From an uncultured Gemmiger sp. (GTDB lineage Bacteria; Bacillota; Clostridia; Oscillospirales; Ruminococcaceae): 64,000 nucleotides of DNA. The translations under genes and the position numbers were made by a program. Each line of letters opens with the position of its first letter. The first letter of the stretch is position 1. The stretch spans positions 99,320-163,319 of the forward strand of contig CALXHP010000001.1 in NCBI GenBank assembly GCA_944388135.1. Reading direction: 5' to 3'. The notes under the pieces were generated by a model. It saw only the letters and a program-made list of their open reading frames with translations. It was not told the origin of the DNA and searched no databases. Below are positions 42,405 through 50,428 of the stretch, piece after piece.

Positions 42405-43190
42405 TCAGATCAGACCAAAATGGGCCAGTGCCCGGGCAACCCCGTCGTCGGTGACGTCGGCGGTAATGTAGTCGGCAGCCTCTTTCGCCTGGGGGCAGGC
42501 GTTCCCCATGGCCACACCGATGCCCGCATACCGCAGCATCTCCACGTCGTTTTCCCCGTCCCCGAAAGCAATGGACGCCTCCCGGGGCAGTCCCAGCGCC
42601 TGCATCACATGGGCCAGTCCTTCGGTCTTGCCGCCCCCGGCGGGCAGCACATCCACAAAGGCGTCGTTCCAGCGCACCGCCACACAACCGGGGCAGTTGC
42701 GCAGGAACTCTTCCTGCTTTTCCTCCGGCAGGAAGGCACTGAGCTGGTAGATGGGCGCCGTTTCGATACGGGCCGCCACATCCCCGGTGGTCTGGTGCAT
42801 CTTCCGGCAGAAGTCAGCGCTGAGATCGTTGATCAGATTGAAGGTGGAACGGTCCTTTTCAATGAAGCCCACCGAAAGCTTCTCCCGCCGGATGTAGGTC
42901 AGCAGCCGGCGCAGCGCCGCCGGGTCGATGGCATGGCTGTAGAGCACGGTGCCGTCCGGACGGTAGCAGTACTGGCCGTTCATCGTTACATACCCGTCAA
43001 AGGTCATACCGTCCAGGGCATGGAGCAGCGGCAGATGGATGGGCGGCCGCCCCGAAGCGATAAACACCTGCACACCGCGGCGGCGCAAGGTATCCAGAGC
43101 CGTCCGCGTGGAGGCCGGCAATGCCTCGGCGCCGAAAGGCAGCAAGGTTCCGTCAATATCAAAAAAGGCCGCCCGGATGGTTTTGCACAC
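42405..43190 (-). CDS. Cof-type HAD phosphatase
   Basis: The 261-residue protein has motif I FFDIDGTLLPFG (nucleophile and acid D10, D12), motif II IASGRP, a C2-type cap and motif IV FGDGENDVEMLRYAGIGVAMGNA. Cof-like enzymes dephosphorylate sugar phosphates and PLP among others. I start at GTG 43190, which has tgaggtg eight bases upstream inside the gpsA end; the stop codon of gpsA lies 13 bp away. The substrate is not predictable. Confidence 0.88.
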   Translation of the reverse strand: MCKTIRAAFFDIDGTLLPFGAEALPASTRTALDTLRRRGVQVFIASGRPPIHLPLLHALDGMTFDGYVTMNGQYCYRPDGTVLYSHAIDPAALRRLLTYIRREKLSVGFIEKDRSTFNLINDLSADFCRKMHQTTGDVAARIETAPIYQLSAFLPEEKQEEFLRNCPGCVAVRWNDAFVDVLPAGGGKTEGLAHVMQALGLPREASIAFGDGENDVEMLRYAGIGVAMGNACPQAKEAADYITADVTDDGVARALAHFGLI

Positions 43191-43202
43191 GAAAGCTACA
43201 CC

Positions 43203-44201
43203 TCATTCCCGTTTGAGATCGCGGCCCATCAGGGTTGCCAGCGCATTGCTGGCCGGCATACGGCCGCTCAGAATGGCATCCACGCTCTGGACAATGGGCA
43301 TGTCCACCTTGTATTTTTTGGCAAGACGGCAAGCCGCGGGCAGGGCATTGATACCCTCCACCACCTGGCCCACCTCGGTCTTGGCTTCCTCAGCAGACTT
43401 GCCGCGGCCCAGCAGCATACCGGCATGGAGGTTGCGGCTGTGCATACTGGTGCAGGTGACGATCAGGTCCCCCATGCCTGACAAACCGGAGAAAGTTTCC
43501 GGCTTGCAGCCCATGGCAATGCCCAGGCGGGACAATTCGGCGTTGCCCCGGGTGATGAGAGCTGCCTTGGCATTGTCGCCGTAGCCCAGCCCCAGGGCAA
43601 TGCCCACCGCCAGGGCAATGACGTTTTTGACGGCGCCGCCCAGTTCGGTACCCCGGCGGTCACTGTTGGTGTAGACCCGGAACGTGGGGGTGGAGAAGGC
43701 TTTCTGAACCGCCTTGGCTGCTTCCTCATTTTCGCTGGCCGCCACGATCAGGGTAGGCATATCCCGGGCCACTTCCTCCGCATGGGTGGGGCCGGAAAGC
43801 GCCACCACCCGGGCGGTGCGCTTCTGTTTGGCCAGTTCGTCCTCAATGATCTCGCTCATCGTCATAAGGGTCTTGTCCTCAATGCCCTTGGCCACATCCA
43901 CGATCAGCTGACCATCGGGGATATAAGGCGCCGCCTTTTTGGCGGTGGAACGCACAAAAGGAGAAGGCACCGCGAAGAGCAGGATATCCTTGCCCTCACA
44001 TGCCTCCGCAATATCGGCGGTATAGTGCATGGTGGACGGCAGTTCCATACCGGGCAGATTGGGATGGCGGTGGGTGATGCTCAGAGATTTGAGTTCGGTG
44101 GGGATGGCGCTCCACACCGTGACGTCCCGGCCGTTGACTGCCAGCAGGCGCGCCAGAGCGATGCCCCAGGTTCCCGCGCCGAAAACTGCGATTTTGATCA
44201 T
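43203..44201 (-). CDS. gpsA: Glycerol-3-phosphate dehydrogenase [NAD(P)+]
   Basis: GpsA reduces dihydroxyacetone phosphate to sn-glycerol 3-phosphate for phospholipid synthesis. The 332-residue protein has the nucleotide motif GAGTWG (8-13), the conserved VAKGIE and the active-site region SGPTHAEEVA, then GAVKNVIALAVGIALGLGYGDNA with the catalytic lysine. ATG 44201 has aaggagaac upstream. It sits with ftsW and other genes in one operon. Confidence 0.96.
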   Translation of the reverse strand: MIKIAVFGAGTWGIALARLLAVNGRDVTVWSAIPTELKSLSITHRHPNLPGMELPSTMHYTADIAEACEGKDILLFAVPSPFVRSTAKKAAPYIPDGQLIVDVAKGIEDKTLMTMSEIIEDELAKQKRTARVVALSGPTHAEEVARDMPTLIVAASENEEAAKAVQKAFSTPTFRVYTNSDRRGTELGGAVKNVIALAVGIALGLGYGDNAKAALITRGNAELSRLGIAMGCKPETFSGLSGMGDLIVTCTSMHSRNLHAGMLLGRGKSAEEAKTEVGQVVEGINALPAACRLAKKYKVDMPIVQSVDAILSGRMPASNALATLMGRDLKRE

Positions 44202-44222
44202 AACTGTTCTCCTTAACCAAAT

Positions 44223-44867
44223 TTATCTCTGCCAGAACCGTTCCATCAGCCGGTGCTGCGGCCGGGGCGGGGCGGGTTCCACATCCAGGTAGACCCTTTC
44301 AAAGCAGTTGACGATACGGGTACTGCCGTATTGGTATTCCCGCTGCAGGTTGGCCCCGTAGCTCATATGTACATGGCCATGGAGCATCAACTGGGGGCGG
44401 TACCGGTCCAGCAGGTCGCGGAACACCGTAAAGCCCCGGTGCGCCAGGTCGTTCAGGTCCCCGTAGCCGTGCAGCGGCGCATGGGTCACCAGTACGTCCA
44501 CCCCACGGTGCCGTTCGATCTTGCTCCGCAGGCGGGCAACCCGTTTTTTCATCTCGGCTTCGGTAAACTGCCAGGCGCCGGTACGGTACCGGCAGGCCCC
44601 GCCCAGTCCCGCGATCCGCAGGCCGTGGTATTCCACCACATCGTCATCAATGCAGATGGCTCCCTCCGGCGGGTTTCTGTCATAGCTCTCATCGTGATTG
44701 CCATGCACATAAAACACCGGCACCGGCGCCATCGTGACCAGATATTCCAGATAGTGGCGGTTCAGATCGCCGCAGGCAAGGATCATCTCCACACCCTGGA
44801 GTTTGTCCGGGGTGTAGTAATCCCACAGGGCCTTGCACTCCTCGTCCGCAACGGCCAACAACTTCAT
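44223..44867 (-). CDS. Metallophosphoesterase (calcineurin-like)
   Basis: The 214-residue protein has the metal-binding marks of the family: ILACGDLNRHYLEYL, FYVHGNHDE, VTHAPLHG and LHGHVHMSYG. The first motif (usually DxH near the start) reads AVADEEC, so one ligand may be altered. The substrate may be a nucleotide or phosphoprotein. Its start overlaps the end of the BMP-like gene by four bases (44864-44867), so the two are coupled. Confidence 0.85.
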   Translation of the reverse strand: MKLLAVADEECKALWDYYTPDKLQGVEMILACGDLNRHYLEYLVTMAPVPVFYVHGNHDESYDRNPPEGAICIDDDVVEYHGLRIAGLGGACRYRTGAWQFTEAEMKKRVARLRSKIERHRGVDVLVTHAPLHGYGDLNDLAHRGFTVFRDLLDRYRPQLMLHGHVHMSYGANLQREYQYGSTRIVNCFERVYLDVEPAPPRPQHRLMERFWQR

Positions 44868-46840
44868 AGTTCGGCCTCCTTCTCCACAGGCAGGCGGTCA
44901 CGGTGGATTCCCTGCATGCGGTACATCGCACGGGAAGATTCCGCCAGTTCATCATACTCGGGCACATGGCCTTCCACAGCATCGCAGAGCCAGTCCATAT
45001 GGACGATCTGTTCCAGGTCCAGGCCGCGGCGACCGCTGTTTTTGATGCTGCCGTCCTGGGCCGTGATGCGGCAGGCAAAGGGGTCGATCATGCCGGAGAT
45101 CACCCCTTCCCGCAGGATGCGCGCCAGATGCTGCACATCGGGGGGCAGTTCGCGGCTGAGCAGTACGTCCATGACGCCGCTGTTCATGCCCCACCAGTAG
45201 TTTACCGCACGACCGTCGGTGCCGGATTTATCCCGGGTCCAGCCGCCGTCCAGCACACTGCGCACCACATTCTCGTAGAACTGGCCCCAGTGCCAGAAGG
45301 GGGTGGCCAGGTCCTGCAGCATGCCGCCCGGACGGATGAGGAAGGTACCGAACTCCCGCTGGGGACGTCCCGGCACCGGGGCATCGCGGCCCGATACCAC
45401 CGTGATGCCTTTGCGGGTGAACATGGTCAGGGGGTCCTCCTGCTCCGGCAGGCAGGTCCAGAACAGTTCCACCGTCACCCGGGGGTTGACCATCCGGGCG
45501 CCCAGGGCAAAGGCGTTGATGTTGGCGGGCACGCCGAAGCTGGGGTAGTCCGCCACATAGCCGATGCGGTTCCCCGTGGCCATGGCACCCGCAATGGCGC
45601 CGGTGATGAACTTGGCCTCATACACCCGGGTATAGTAGGTGCGAATGCTGGCGTAGGGCATCTCCATGGAGCAGTTGAGGATGCGCACCTGGGGATGTTT
45701 CACCGCCGCCCGCAAAGAGGCCCCCACCAGCTTGGGACTGGTGGTAAAGACGATGTCGGCCCCTTCTGCAATGGCCTGCTCCACCAGGTCGTCGGCGTTT
45801 TCCCCGGGGGCCGCATTGAAGTAGGCGACCGTTTCCACCTTGCCCTCAAAGACGGTATCCAGCTGGCTTCGGCCGAACTCGTGCTGGCTGGTCCAGGCGC
45901 TGGTCTCGGCGGTGCGCTCATGCACAAAAGCCACCTTCAGGTGGGTGGGCGCCGCGGGACGGATGCCGGGCAGGATCTTGTCAATCAGGGTTTCTTTCGT
46001 CTTGGCAGGCTCCGCGGGCTTGACGCTCACCGTAACAGGGTCATCGTTCTGCAGGGCCAGCACGTCATCCCACAGGGCGTCCAGCTTCTGGCTCAGCTCT
46101 GCCGGGGTGCTTTCCGCCAGCTGCCGGCGGGAATACAGCCGCAGCAGCAAGAGCAGCACATCCCCGGTGGTGCAGTGCAGCTGGTTGCCCCCATGGGCCT
46201 GGAAGGCTTTGCCCACCCAGTTGTACAGCGAAAGGATATCCGCCCGGTCTTCATCGCTCCAGGCTTCCTCCGGTCCCTTGCCCATCAGTTTTTGCAGCCG
46301 GGCAAAACTGCCGGTCTTGGTAAACCGCAGGGTGTAGGTCTTGATCAGCGGGTAATAGTGCATGAACTCATAGTACAGGCGCACCTCCGGGGTGTCCTTG
46401 TAGCGGGGCACCACCCGGGTGACGTTGGCCATCACACTGCTGGCCCCGAAGAATTTCAACACGCTGACCCGCTTGTTTCCTTCCTGTACATAAAAGCGGC
46501 CCATATATTCAAAGCAGCGCACCGGGTCCCGGATTCCCTCTTCCAGATGGGCCACACAAAGGTTGGTCCATTTGGTACAGAATTCGGTTTTGAGTTCCAG
46601 CAGCGGCATGAAGTTGCTGGCAAAAGCTGCCGTGCGGCCAGCCGTTTTGGTGCCCACCAGCAGTTCCAGCGGCACCTCGATCAGGCCCAGAGGCAGCTGG
46701 TTTTCGATCTCCACATTCTGCAGGATATCATCCAGCACCGGCAGATACGGCGACTGTCCGGCTGCGGTTTTTTCCCGGTAGTCGCGCTGTCCCAGCTTGA
46801 GCGCCTTGACATAACAATCCATTACCTCCGAACGGGTCAT
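44864..46840 (-). CDS. BMP-family ligand-binding protein with N-terminal ParB-like domain, cytoplasmic
   Basis: The 658-residue protein lacks a signal peptide. Residues about 45-150 resemble a ParB/sulfiredoxin fold (GLIEVPLELLVGTKTAGRTA, then FMPLLELKTEF and FYVQEGNKRVSVLKFFGASS). A helical region follows, and from about 310 there is a BMP/Med nucleoside-binding domain (HLKVAFVHERTAETSAWTSQ, ADIVFTTSPKLVGASLRAAV, RIGYVADYPSFGVPANINAF). Normal BMP proteins are exported lipoproteins feeding ABC transporters. Here the domain should sense or bind a nucleoside-like ligand inside the cell. No transporter is nearby. It leads the phosphoesterase-gpsA-cof-ftsW operon. ATG 46840 has gaggagg upstream. 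Confidence 0.8.
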   Translation of the reverse strand: MTRSEVMDCYVKALKLGQRDYREKTAAGQSPYLPVLDDILQNVEIENQLPLGLIEVPLELLVGTKTAGRTAAFASNFMPLLELKTEFCTKWTNLCVAHLEEGIRDPVRCFEYMGRFYVQEGNKRVSVLKFFGASSVMANVTRVVPRYKDTPEVRLYYEFMHYYPLIKTYTLRFTKTGSFARLQKLMGKGPEEAWSDEDRADILSLYNWVGKAFQAHGGNQLHCTTGDVLLLLLRLYSRRQLAESTPAELSQKLDALWDDVLALQNDDPVTVSVKPAEPAKTKETLIDKILPGIRPAAPTHLKVAFVHERTAETSAWTSQHEFGRSQLDTVFEGKVETVAYFNAAPGENADDLVEQAIAEGADIVFTTSPKLVGASLRAAVKHPQVRILNCSMEMPYASIRTYYTRVYEAKFITGAIAGAMATGNRIGYVADYPSFGVPANINAFALGARMVNPRVTVELFWTCLPEQEDPLTMFTRKGITVVSGRDAPVPGRPQREFGTFLIRPGGMLQDLATPFWHWGQFYENVVRSVLDGGWTRDKSGTDGRAVNYWWGMNSGVMDVLLSRELPPDVQHLARILREGVISGMIDPFACRITAQDGSIKNSGRRGLDLEQIVHMDWLCDAVEGHVPEYDELAESSRAMYRMQGIHRDRLPVEKEAEL

Positions 46841-46907
46841 GGCGGAATCCTCCTCTATCATCTGTGTCACATTCCACAAAATTACACCATTATCTTCGTA
46901 CAAAACG

Positions 46908-46936
46908 ATTATAACACATCGAGCCGAAAGATACAA
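46908..46936 (-). promoter_or_regulatory. Promoter of the BMP-like operon
   Basis: On the minus strand TTGTAT (46936-46931), 17 bp, TATAAT (46913-46908). It lies between the preceding operon end and this gene. Confidence 0.75.
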
Positions 46937-46954
46937 AATAAATCTGTGGCGTTT

Positions 46955-48250
46955 TCAGCCGGTATGCACCGCCTTGGGATACACAGCCTGCATCCGGGCA
47001 TCGTCATAGTGTTCGTCCAGATAGACCTGCAGGCTGTTCGCAGCAGGGATCCCTTCGATACGCTGGTTATAACGCATCAGCGCCAGCGAACTGACGGTTA
47101 TATCCGCCACCATGAACAGGCACAGGGCCCAGGTCAGCACCTTGCCGAAACGCAGGGGCACACGTTCGATGAGATCCGAGATGGGCGGGTAGAACACCTT
47201 GAACCAGGCCACCGCCGCAAATCCCCAGAAGAAACAGTACAGCAGGTTGATGCGGCCCCCCAGGTTGAAGGGGATCTTGCTGTAGTCCCAGAAAACGGCG
47301 CCGAAGACCACCTCGGTAAAGACGCTGCAGAGGTATTCATAGGCGCCGCCCAGCAGGGTGCCGGCCACAAACAGCCAGCTGGCGGATTTGTCCTTGTACC
47401 GGTAGAGCAGCAGCGTCACCAGGGCGATGGCCAGCCCCCACACGATGGAAAAAGGCCCCCACACCACACTGGAGCGACTCATCCAGTACCCTGCCGTAAT
47501 GCGGCAGAAGATGGTTTCGGTCACATCCCCCAGAAAGGCGCCGATGAAGAAAAGCAGTACGATCTTATACGGGCTGCACCCGGCGGCAAATACCGCCGGT
47601 TTGGCCTTTTTGCGTCGTTCAAAGGTCAGGGCCGGGTGGGCTTTGGCCATACGGCCTTCCACACGGTCAAAGATCCACAGACCGGCGCGGAGCGTCAGAT
47701 TGGCCAGACGGTTTTTTACCGCTTCCGCCGGGGGCCAGCGGTACCGCAGCCCCAGCATGGTGAGCAAAGTTCCCACGGCATCGATGGCAAAGATCACCAG
47801 CAGCACCCACAGAGCCACCGTCCGCACGGTGACAGGCACCAGACCATACAGGAAAAGGAGCAGCGGGTTGCCCCATTTGATGGTGATCAGGCTGAGAGCG
47901 CCCCACAGCAGCGAGGCCCCCAGGCAGATATAGCCGTCCAGATTGAACCACTCATCGCTGTAATCCCACCAGCGGGTACCGCTGGTGCGCTCCAGAATGT
48001 GGCCGGCCACCCATTCCAGCACGGTGGCATAGACGGCACTGAGCACAAAGAGGAAGAACCAGCTTTCCTGCAGTTCCCCCAAGGCAAAGCTGATGGTCAG
48101 CCCGCCCACACCGTAAAGGATGCACAAGGGGCCGTTGAGGACACCCCGGTCCTGGTAGCGGCGTTTGCGTACCGCGGTGGTGATGACTTCACCCAACCAC
48201 CCCAGAAAAGAGTAGGCAAAAAACAGATAGACAAATTGGTAGAAACCCAT
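46955..48250 (-). CDS. Putative ABC transporter permease of the PF06541 (CmpB) type, duplicated domain
   Basis: The 431-residue protein contains two copies of the PF06541 unit: FFAYSFLGWLGEVITTAVRKR with NGPLCILYGVGG in the first half, and FFIGAFLGDVTETIFCRITAGYW with VWGPFSIVWGLAIA in the second. Each has five membrane segments. The name ABC transporter permease is traditional; there is no ATPase here and the function is not known. ATG 48250 follows agctcc-rich sequence with gaggagc. It is last in the queH-dehydrogenase-PF06541 operon. Confidence 0.85.
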   Translation of the reverse strand: MGFYQFVYLFFAYSFLGWLGEVITTAVRKRRYQDRGVLNGPLCILYGVGGLTISFALGELQESWFFLFVLSAVYATVLEWVAGHILERTSGTRWWDYSDEWFNLDGYICLGASLLWGALSLITIKWGNPLLLFLYGLVPVTVRTVALWVLLVIFAIDAVGTLLTMLGLRYRWPPAEAVKNRLANLTLRAGLWIFDRVEGRMAKAHPALTFERRKKAKPAVFAAGCSPYKIVLLFFIGAFLGDVTETIFCRITAGYWMSRSSVVWGPFSIVWGLAIALVTLLLYRYKDKSASWLFVAGTLLGGAYEYLCSVFTEVVFGAVFWDYSKIPFNLGGRINLLYCFFWGFAAVAWFKVFYPPISDLIERVPLRFGKVLTWALCLFMVADITVSSLALMRYNQRIEGIPAANSLQVYLDEHYDDARMQAVYPKAVHTG

Positions 48251-48262
48251 AGAAAGCTCCTC

Positions 48263-49258
48263 TTACTCACAGGTCAGGCGGCGGCCGGGGGTATCTTCGC
48301 TCACATAGCGGGTGGTGCGGCTCATCTGGTTATCCAGCGTCCGGCCGGCGGCAAACAGCCGCAGATTGTGGGCAAAGATTTCCACAATGTTTTCCAGGGT
48401 GCGGGGCAGGCTGAACCGCCCCGAAATATGGGGCGTGATGAGCACGGTATCCAGGGACCAGAGGGGGTGATCGGCGGGCAGCGGCTCGGGGTCGGTCACA
48501 TCCAGCGCCGCCCCGTAGAGGGCCCCGCTCTGCACCGCGGCGGCCAGGGCGTCGCAGTCCACCGTACTGCCCCGCCCCACATTGATCAGGATCGCCCCCT
48601 GCTTGCAGCGGGCCAGCCGGGCGGCATCAAACATCCGGTAGGTCTCCGGCGTGCCGGGCAGGCTCATGGCCACCAGGTCGGCCTGGGGCAGTTCCTCGTC
48701 CAGGTGGGCGGTGTCCACCACCCGCAGGCAATAGTCGGGACAGTTACCCGGGTGACGGCGCACCCCCACCACCTGGGCGCCCAGCAGGTGGGCCCGCCGG
48801 GCAAAGCTGGCACCGATGTCCCCCAGCCCCACACAGAGCACCCGCGCCCCTGCTATGGAGCGCACCGGCCGCTCGATGGCATTCCATTCATGGCGGTGCT
48901 GGCGGTCCCGGTAGAGCACCAGGTCCTTGGCCAGGGCCAGCCACATGCCCAGCATCCACTCACTGATGGCCAGGCCGTAAGCCCCTGTGGCGTTGGTGAC
49001 CAGGCAGTTTTCCGGCAGTACGCCGGATTCCAGATAGGGGTCCGGCCCGGCAAAGTTGGACTGGAACCAGGCAAGATGGGTGTTCTGGCGGATGAGGTCC
49101 ACCGGCACATTGCCCAGAACGGCGTCGGCCCAGAGGATTTCCTCCAGGGTCACCGTCTCCTGGGTGGTAAAGCGGTAGGCAAACCGGGGCGCCGCCTGCC
49201 GGATGGTCTCGCGCTGAGCCTCGGAAAGAGGCAGCGCCACAAGAATATGTTTTTCCAT
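48263..49258 (-). CDS. D-2-hydroxyacid dehydrogenase
   Basis: The 331-residue protein has the NAD(P)-binding motif LCVGLGDIGASFARRAHLLG, the active-site region ILINVGRGSTVDCDALA and the catalytic histidine in VLITPHISGRFSLP. Such enzymes reduce 2-oxo acids to D-2-hydroxyacids. The substrate may be glyoxylate, hydroxypyruvate or another 2-oxo acid, and it cannot be fixed from sequence. It is separate from SerA (13.9-16.1 kb) and lacks an ACT domain. queH precedes it by 36 bp. Confidence 0.9.
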   Translation of the reverse strand: MEKHILVALPLSEAQRETIRQAAPRFAYRFTTQETVTLEEILWADAVLGNVPVDLIRQNTHLAWFQSNFAGPDPYLESGVLPENCLVTNATGAYGLAISEWMLGMWLALAKDLVLYRDRQHRHEWNAIERPVRSIAGARVLCVGLGDIGASFARRAHLLGAQVVGVRRHPGNCPDYCLRVVDTAHLDEELPQADLVAMSLPGTPETYRMFDAARLARCKQGAILINVGRGSTVDCDALAAAVQSGALYGAALDVTDPEPLPADHPLWSLDTVLITPHISGRFSLPRTLENIVEIFAHNLRLFAAGRTLDNQMSRTTRYVSEDTPGRRLTCE

Positions 49259-49294
49259 ACTGTTTCCTTCTTATTCCTTTGGAGATTGCGGGGG

Positions 49295-49912
49295 TCAGAC
49301 GCCCCGCTCCTCTTTGCTGAAGACACAGCCGCAGTAATCCTGGCGGTAGAGTCCGTACTGAGCGCTGAGCTCCAGGCTGCGCTTGTAACCGTCCTTTTTG
49401 CGGAACTCACTGGGCAAAAAGCGCACACCGTATTTTTCCCCCAGTTCATTGCCCAGGGCATTGATCCGCACCGGGTCCTTCATGGGGGAGATGGACAGGG
49501 TGGTACAGAACCAGTCGAAACCGTGCTGTGCCGCATACCGGGCCGCCTGCTCCAGACGCAGCCGGTAACAGACGGTGCAGCGCTCCCCTTTTTCCGGCTC
49601 CTGCTCCAGCCCCTTGACGGCATCGTAGAACTCACGGGGTTCGTAGGGCAGTTCCACCACGGGGAAACGATACCCCGCCTGCTCCACAAAGCGTTCCAGC
49701 TCCGCCTCCCGGCGATGGTATTCCGCCGGGGGATAGATATTGGGATTATAATAGAGGATGGTCAGCTCGAAATGATCGGCCAGCCGTTCCAGGGTGGCGC
49801 TGGAGCAGGGGGCGCAGCAGGCATGGAGCAGCAGTTTGGGGCGGGTTTCCCCGGCGTCCAGCTGCCGGAACACCTTTTCCATCTCCAGCTGATAGTTGAT
49901 TCGATTGGGCAT
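49295..49912 (-). CDS. queH: Epoxyqueuosine reductase QueH
   Basis: QueH reduces epoxyqueuosine in tRNA to queuosine, the last step of Q synthesis, and is unrelated to the cobalamin enzyme QueG. The 205-residue protein shows all marks: LLLHACCAPCSS (C32, C33, C36), GERCTVCYRLRL, SISPMKDPVRIN and FLPSEFRKKDGYKRSLEL followed by YGLYRQDYCGC. ATG 49912 has aaggaa upstream. An in-frame extension to 49993 overlaps a -10-like TATCAT (49970-49965). It complements QueT at 27.4 kb. Confidence 0.95.
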   Translation of the reverse strand: MPNRINYQLEMEKVFRQLDAGETRPKLLLHACCAPCSSATLERLADHFELTILYYNPNIYPPAEYHRREAELERFVEQAGYRFPVVELPYEPREFYDAVKGLEQEPEKGERCTVCYRLRLEQAARYAAQHGFDWFCTTLSISPMKDPVRINALGNELGEKYGVRFLPSEFRKKDGYKRSLELSAQYGLYRQDYCGCVFSKEERGV

Positions 49913-50125
49913 ACTGTCAGATTCCTTTTCATAAGGCGGGGATGCCCCCGCAGTCTTCCCTCCCATGATAGCATATACGGCGCGGTTTTGCATCAGATTC
50001 TTGAGGAAATTGTCGGCCTTTTTTCCTCGGGCCAGGATCCGGCAGATTTAAAGTTTGTTCCTATTTCTTTTGCAATTTCTTGAAACTTCTTTCACCTCTT
50101 TGTCACAATCCCCCGGTATACTGTA

Positions 50126-50181
50126 AGTGTCCTCAGGAAGGGAGCAGGGACCCGACCCGAGGCAGGGACCCCAAGTTTTTT
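50126..50181 (+). ncRNA. Possible small structured transcript or leader in the 49.9-50.4 kb intergenic region
   Basis: TATACT (50117-50122) is followed by an orderly hairpin: CCTC/GAGG, an A-C mismatch, GG/CC, a tandem AA/GA pair, GGG/CCC and the eight-base loop AGCAGGGA (50131-50162), then T6 at 50176-50181. GCAGGGACCC occurs twice (50144 and 50163). No -35 box at standard spacing is visible. The adjacent 50041-50110 is A/T-rich with no gene. Expression is unproven. Confidence 0.35.
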
Positions 50182-50211
50182 CATCCATACTCCTCTTTTC
50201 TTTTGACACCG

Positions 50212-50254
50212 AAGCGGCACAGGCCTATGGCCCGTGCCGCTTTGGCGTTTTTTC
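50212..50254 (+). terminator. Hairpin terminator upstream of the activase gene
   Basis: AAGCGGCAC/GTGCCGCTT with inner GGCC/GGCC and a T-run at 50248-50253. It closes whatever is transcribed from about 50130. Confidence 0.75.
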
Positions 50255-50285
50255 GCCGTAAAAGGACATTTTTCCCCAACCGGAC

Positions 50286-50314
50286 TTGCCAAACCAGCTA
50301 AAAAAAGGTAGAAT
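50286..50314 (+). promoter_or_regulatory. Promoter of the activase/dehydratase gene pair
   Basis: TTGCCA (50286-50291), 17 bp, TAGAAT (50309-50314). Confidence 0.7.
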
Positions 50315-50320
50315 AAGACG

Positions 50321-50428
50321 ATATGGTATCGGTAGGAGTAGGCGCTTTCTCACTCCACGCAGTAGATTTTTTCGCTGTATCGATACTCTGTCCCGCAATT
50401 TCCCGTTACCGCAGGAGGTTACATCCCT
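50321..50428 (+). promoter_or_regulatory. Structured 5' leader of the activase gene
   Basis: The roughly 108-nt leader can close with GGTATCG (about 50331-50337) against CGATACT (about 50383-50389), with an internal GGAGT/ACTCC hairpin. No known riboswitch was recognised. The ribosome site gcaggagg lies outside the main stem. Confidence 0.4.

Noticed and set aside
44903-50083. Open frame of about 1726 codons on the plus strand
   Set aside because: It runs antisense through seven well-supported minus-strand genes; GC-rich codon use leaves the opposite strand free of stops. The translated sequence shows no domain.
50144-50172. Repeat or CRISPR-like array from the two GCAGGGACCC copies
   Set aside because: Only two copies 9 bp apart within one hairpin; no spacers or cas genes.
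50126-50181. SRP RNA (4.5S-like)
   Set aside because: GGAAGGGAGCAG matches the SRP core, but the required 5' strand of the symmetric loop and the complementary ends are missing, and upstream sequence is A/T-rich.
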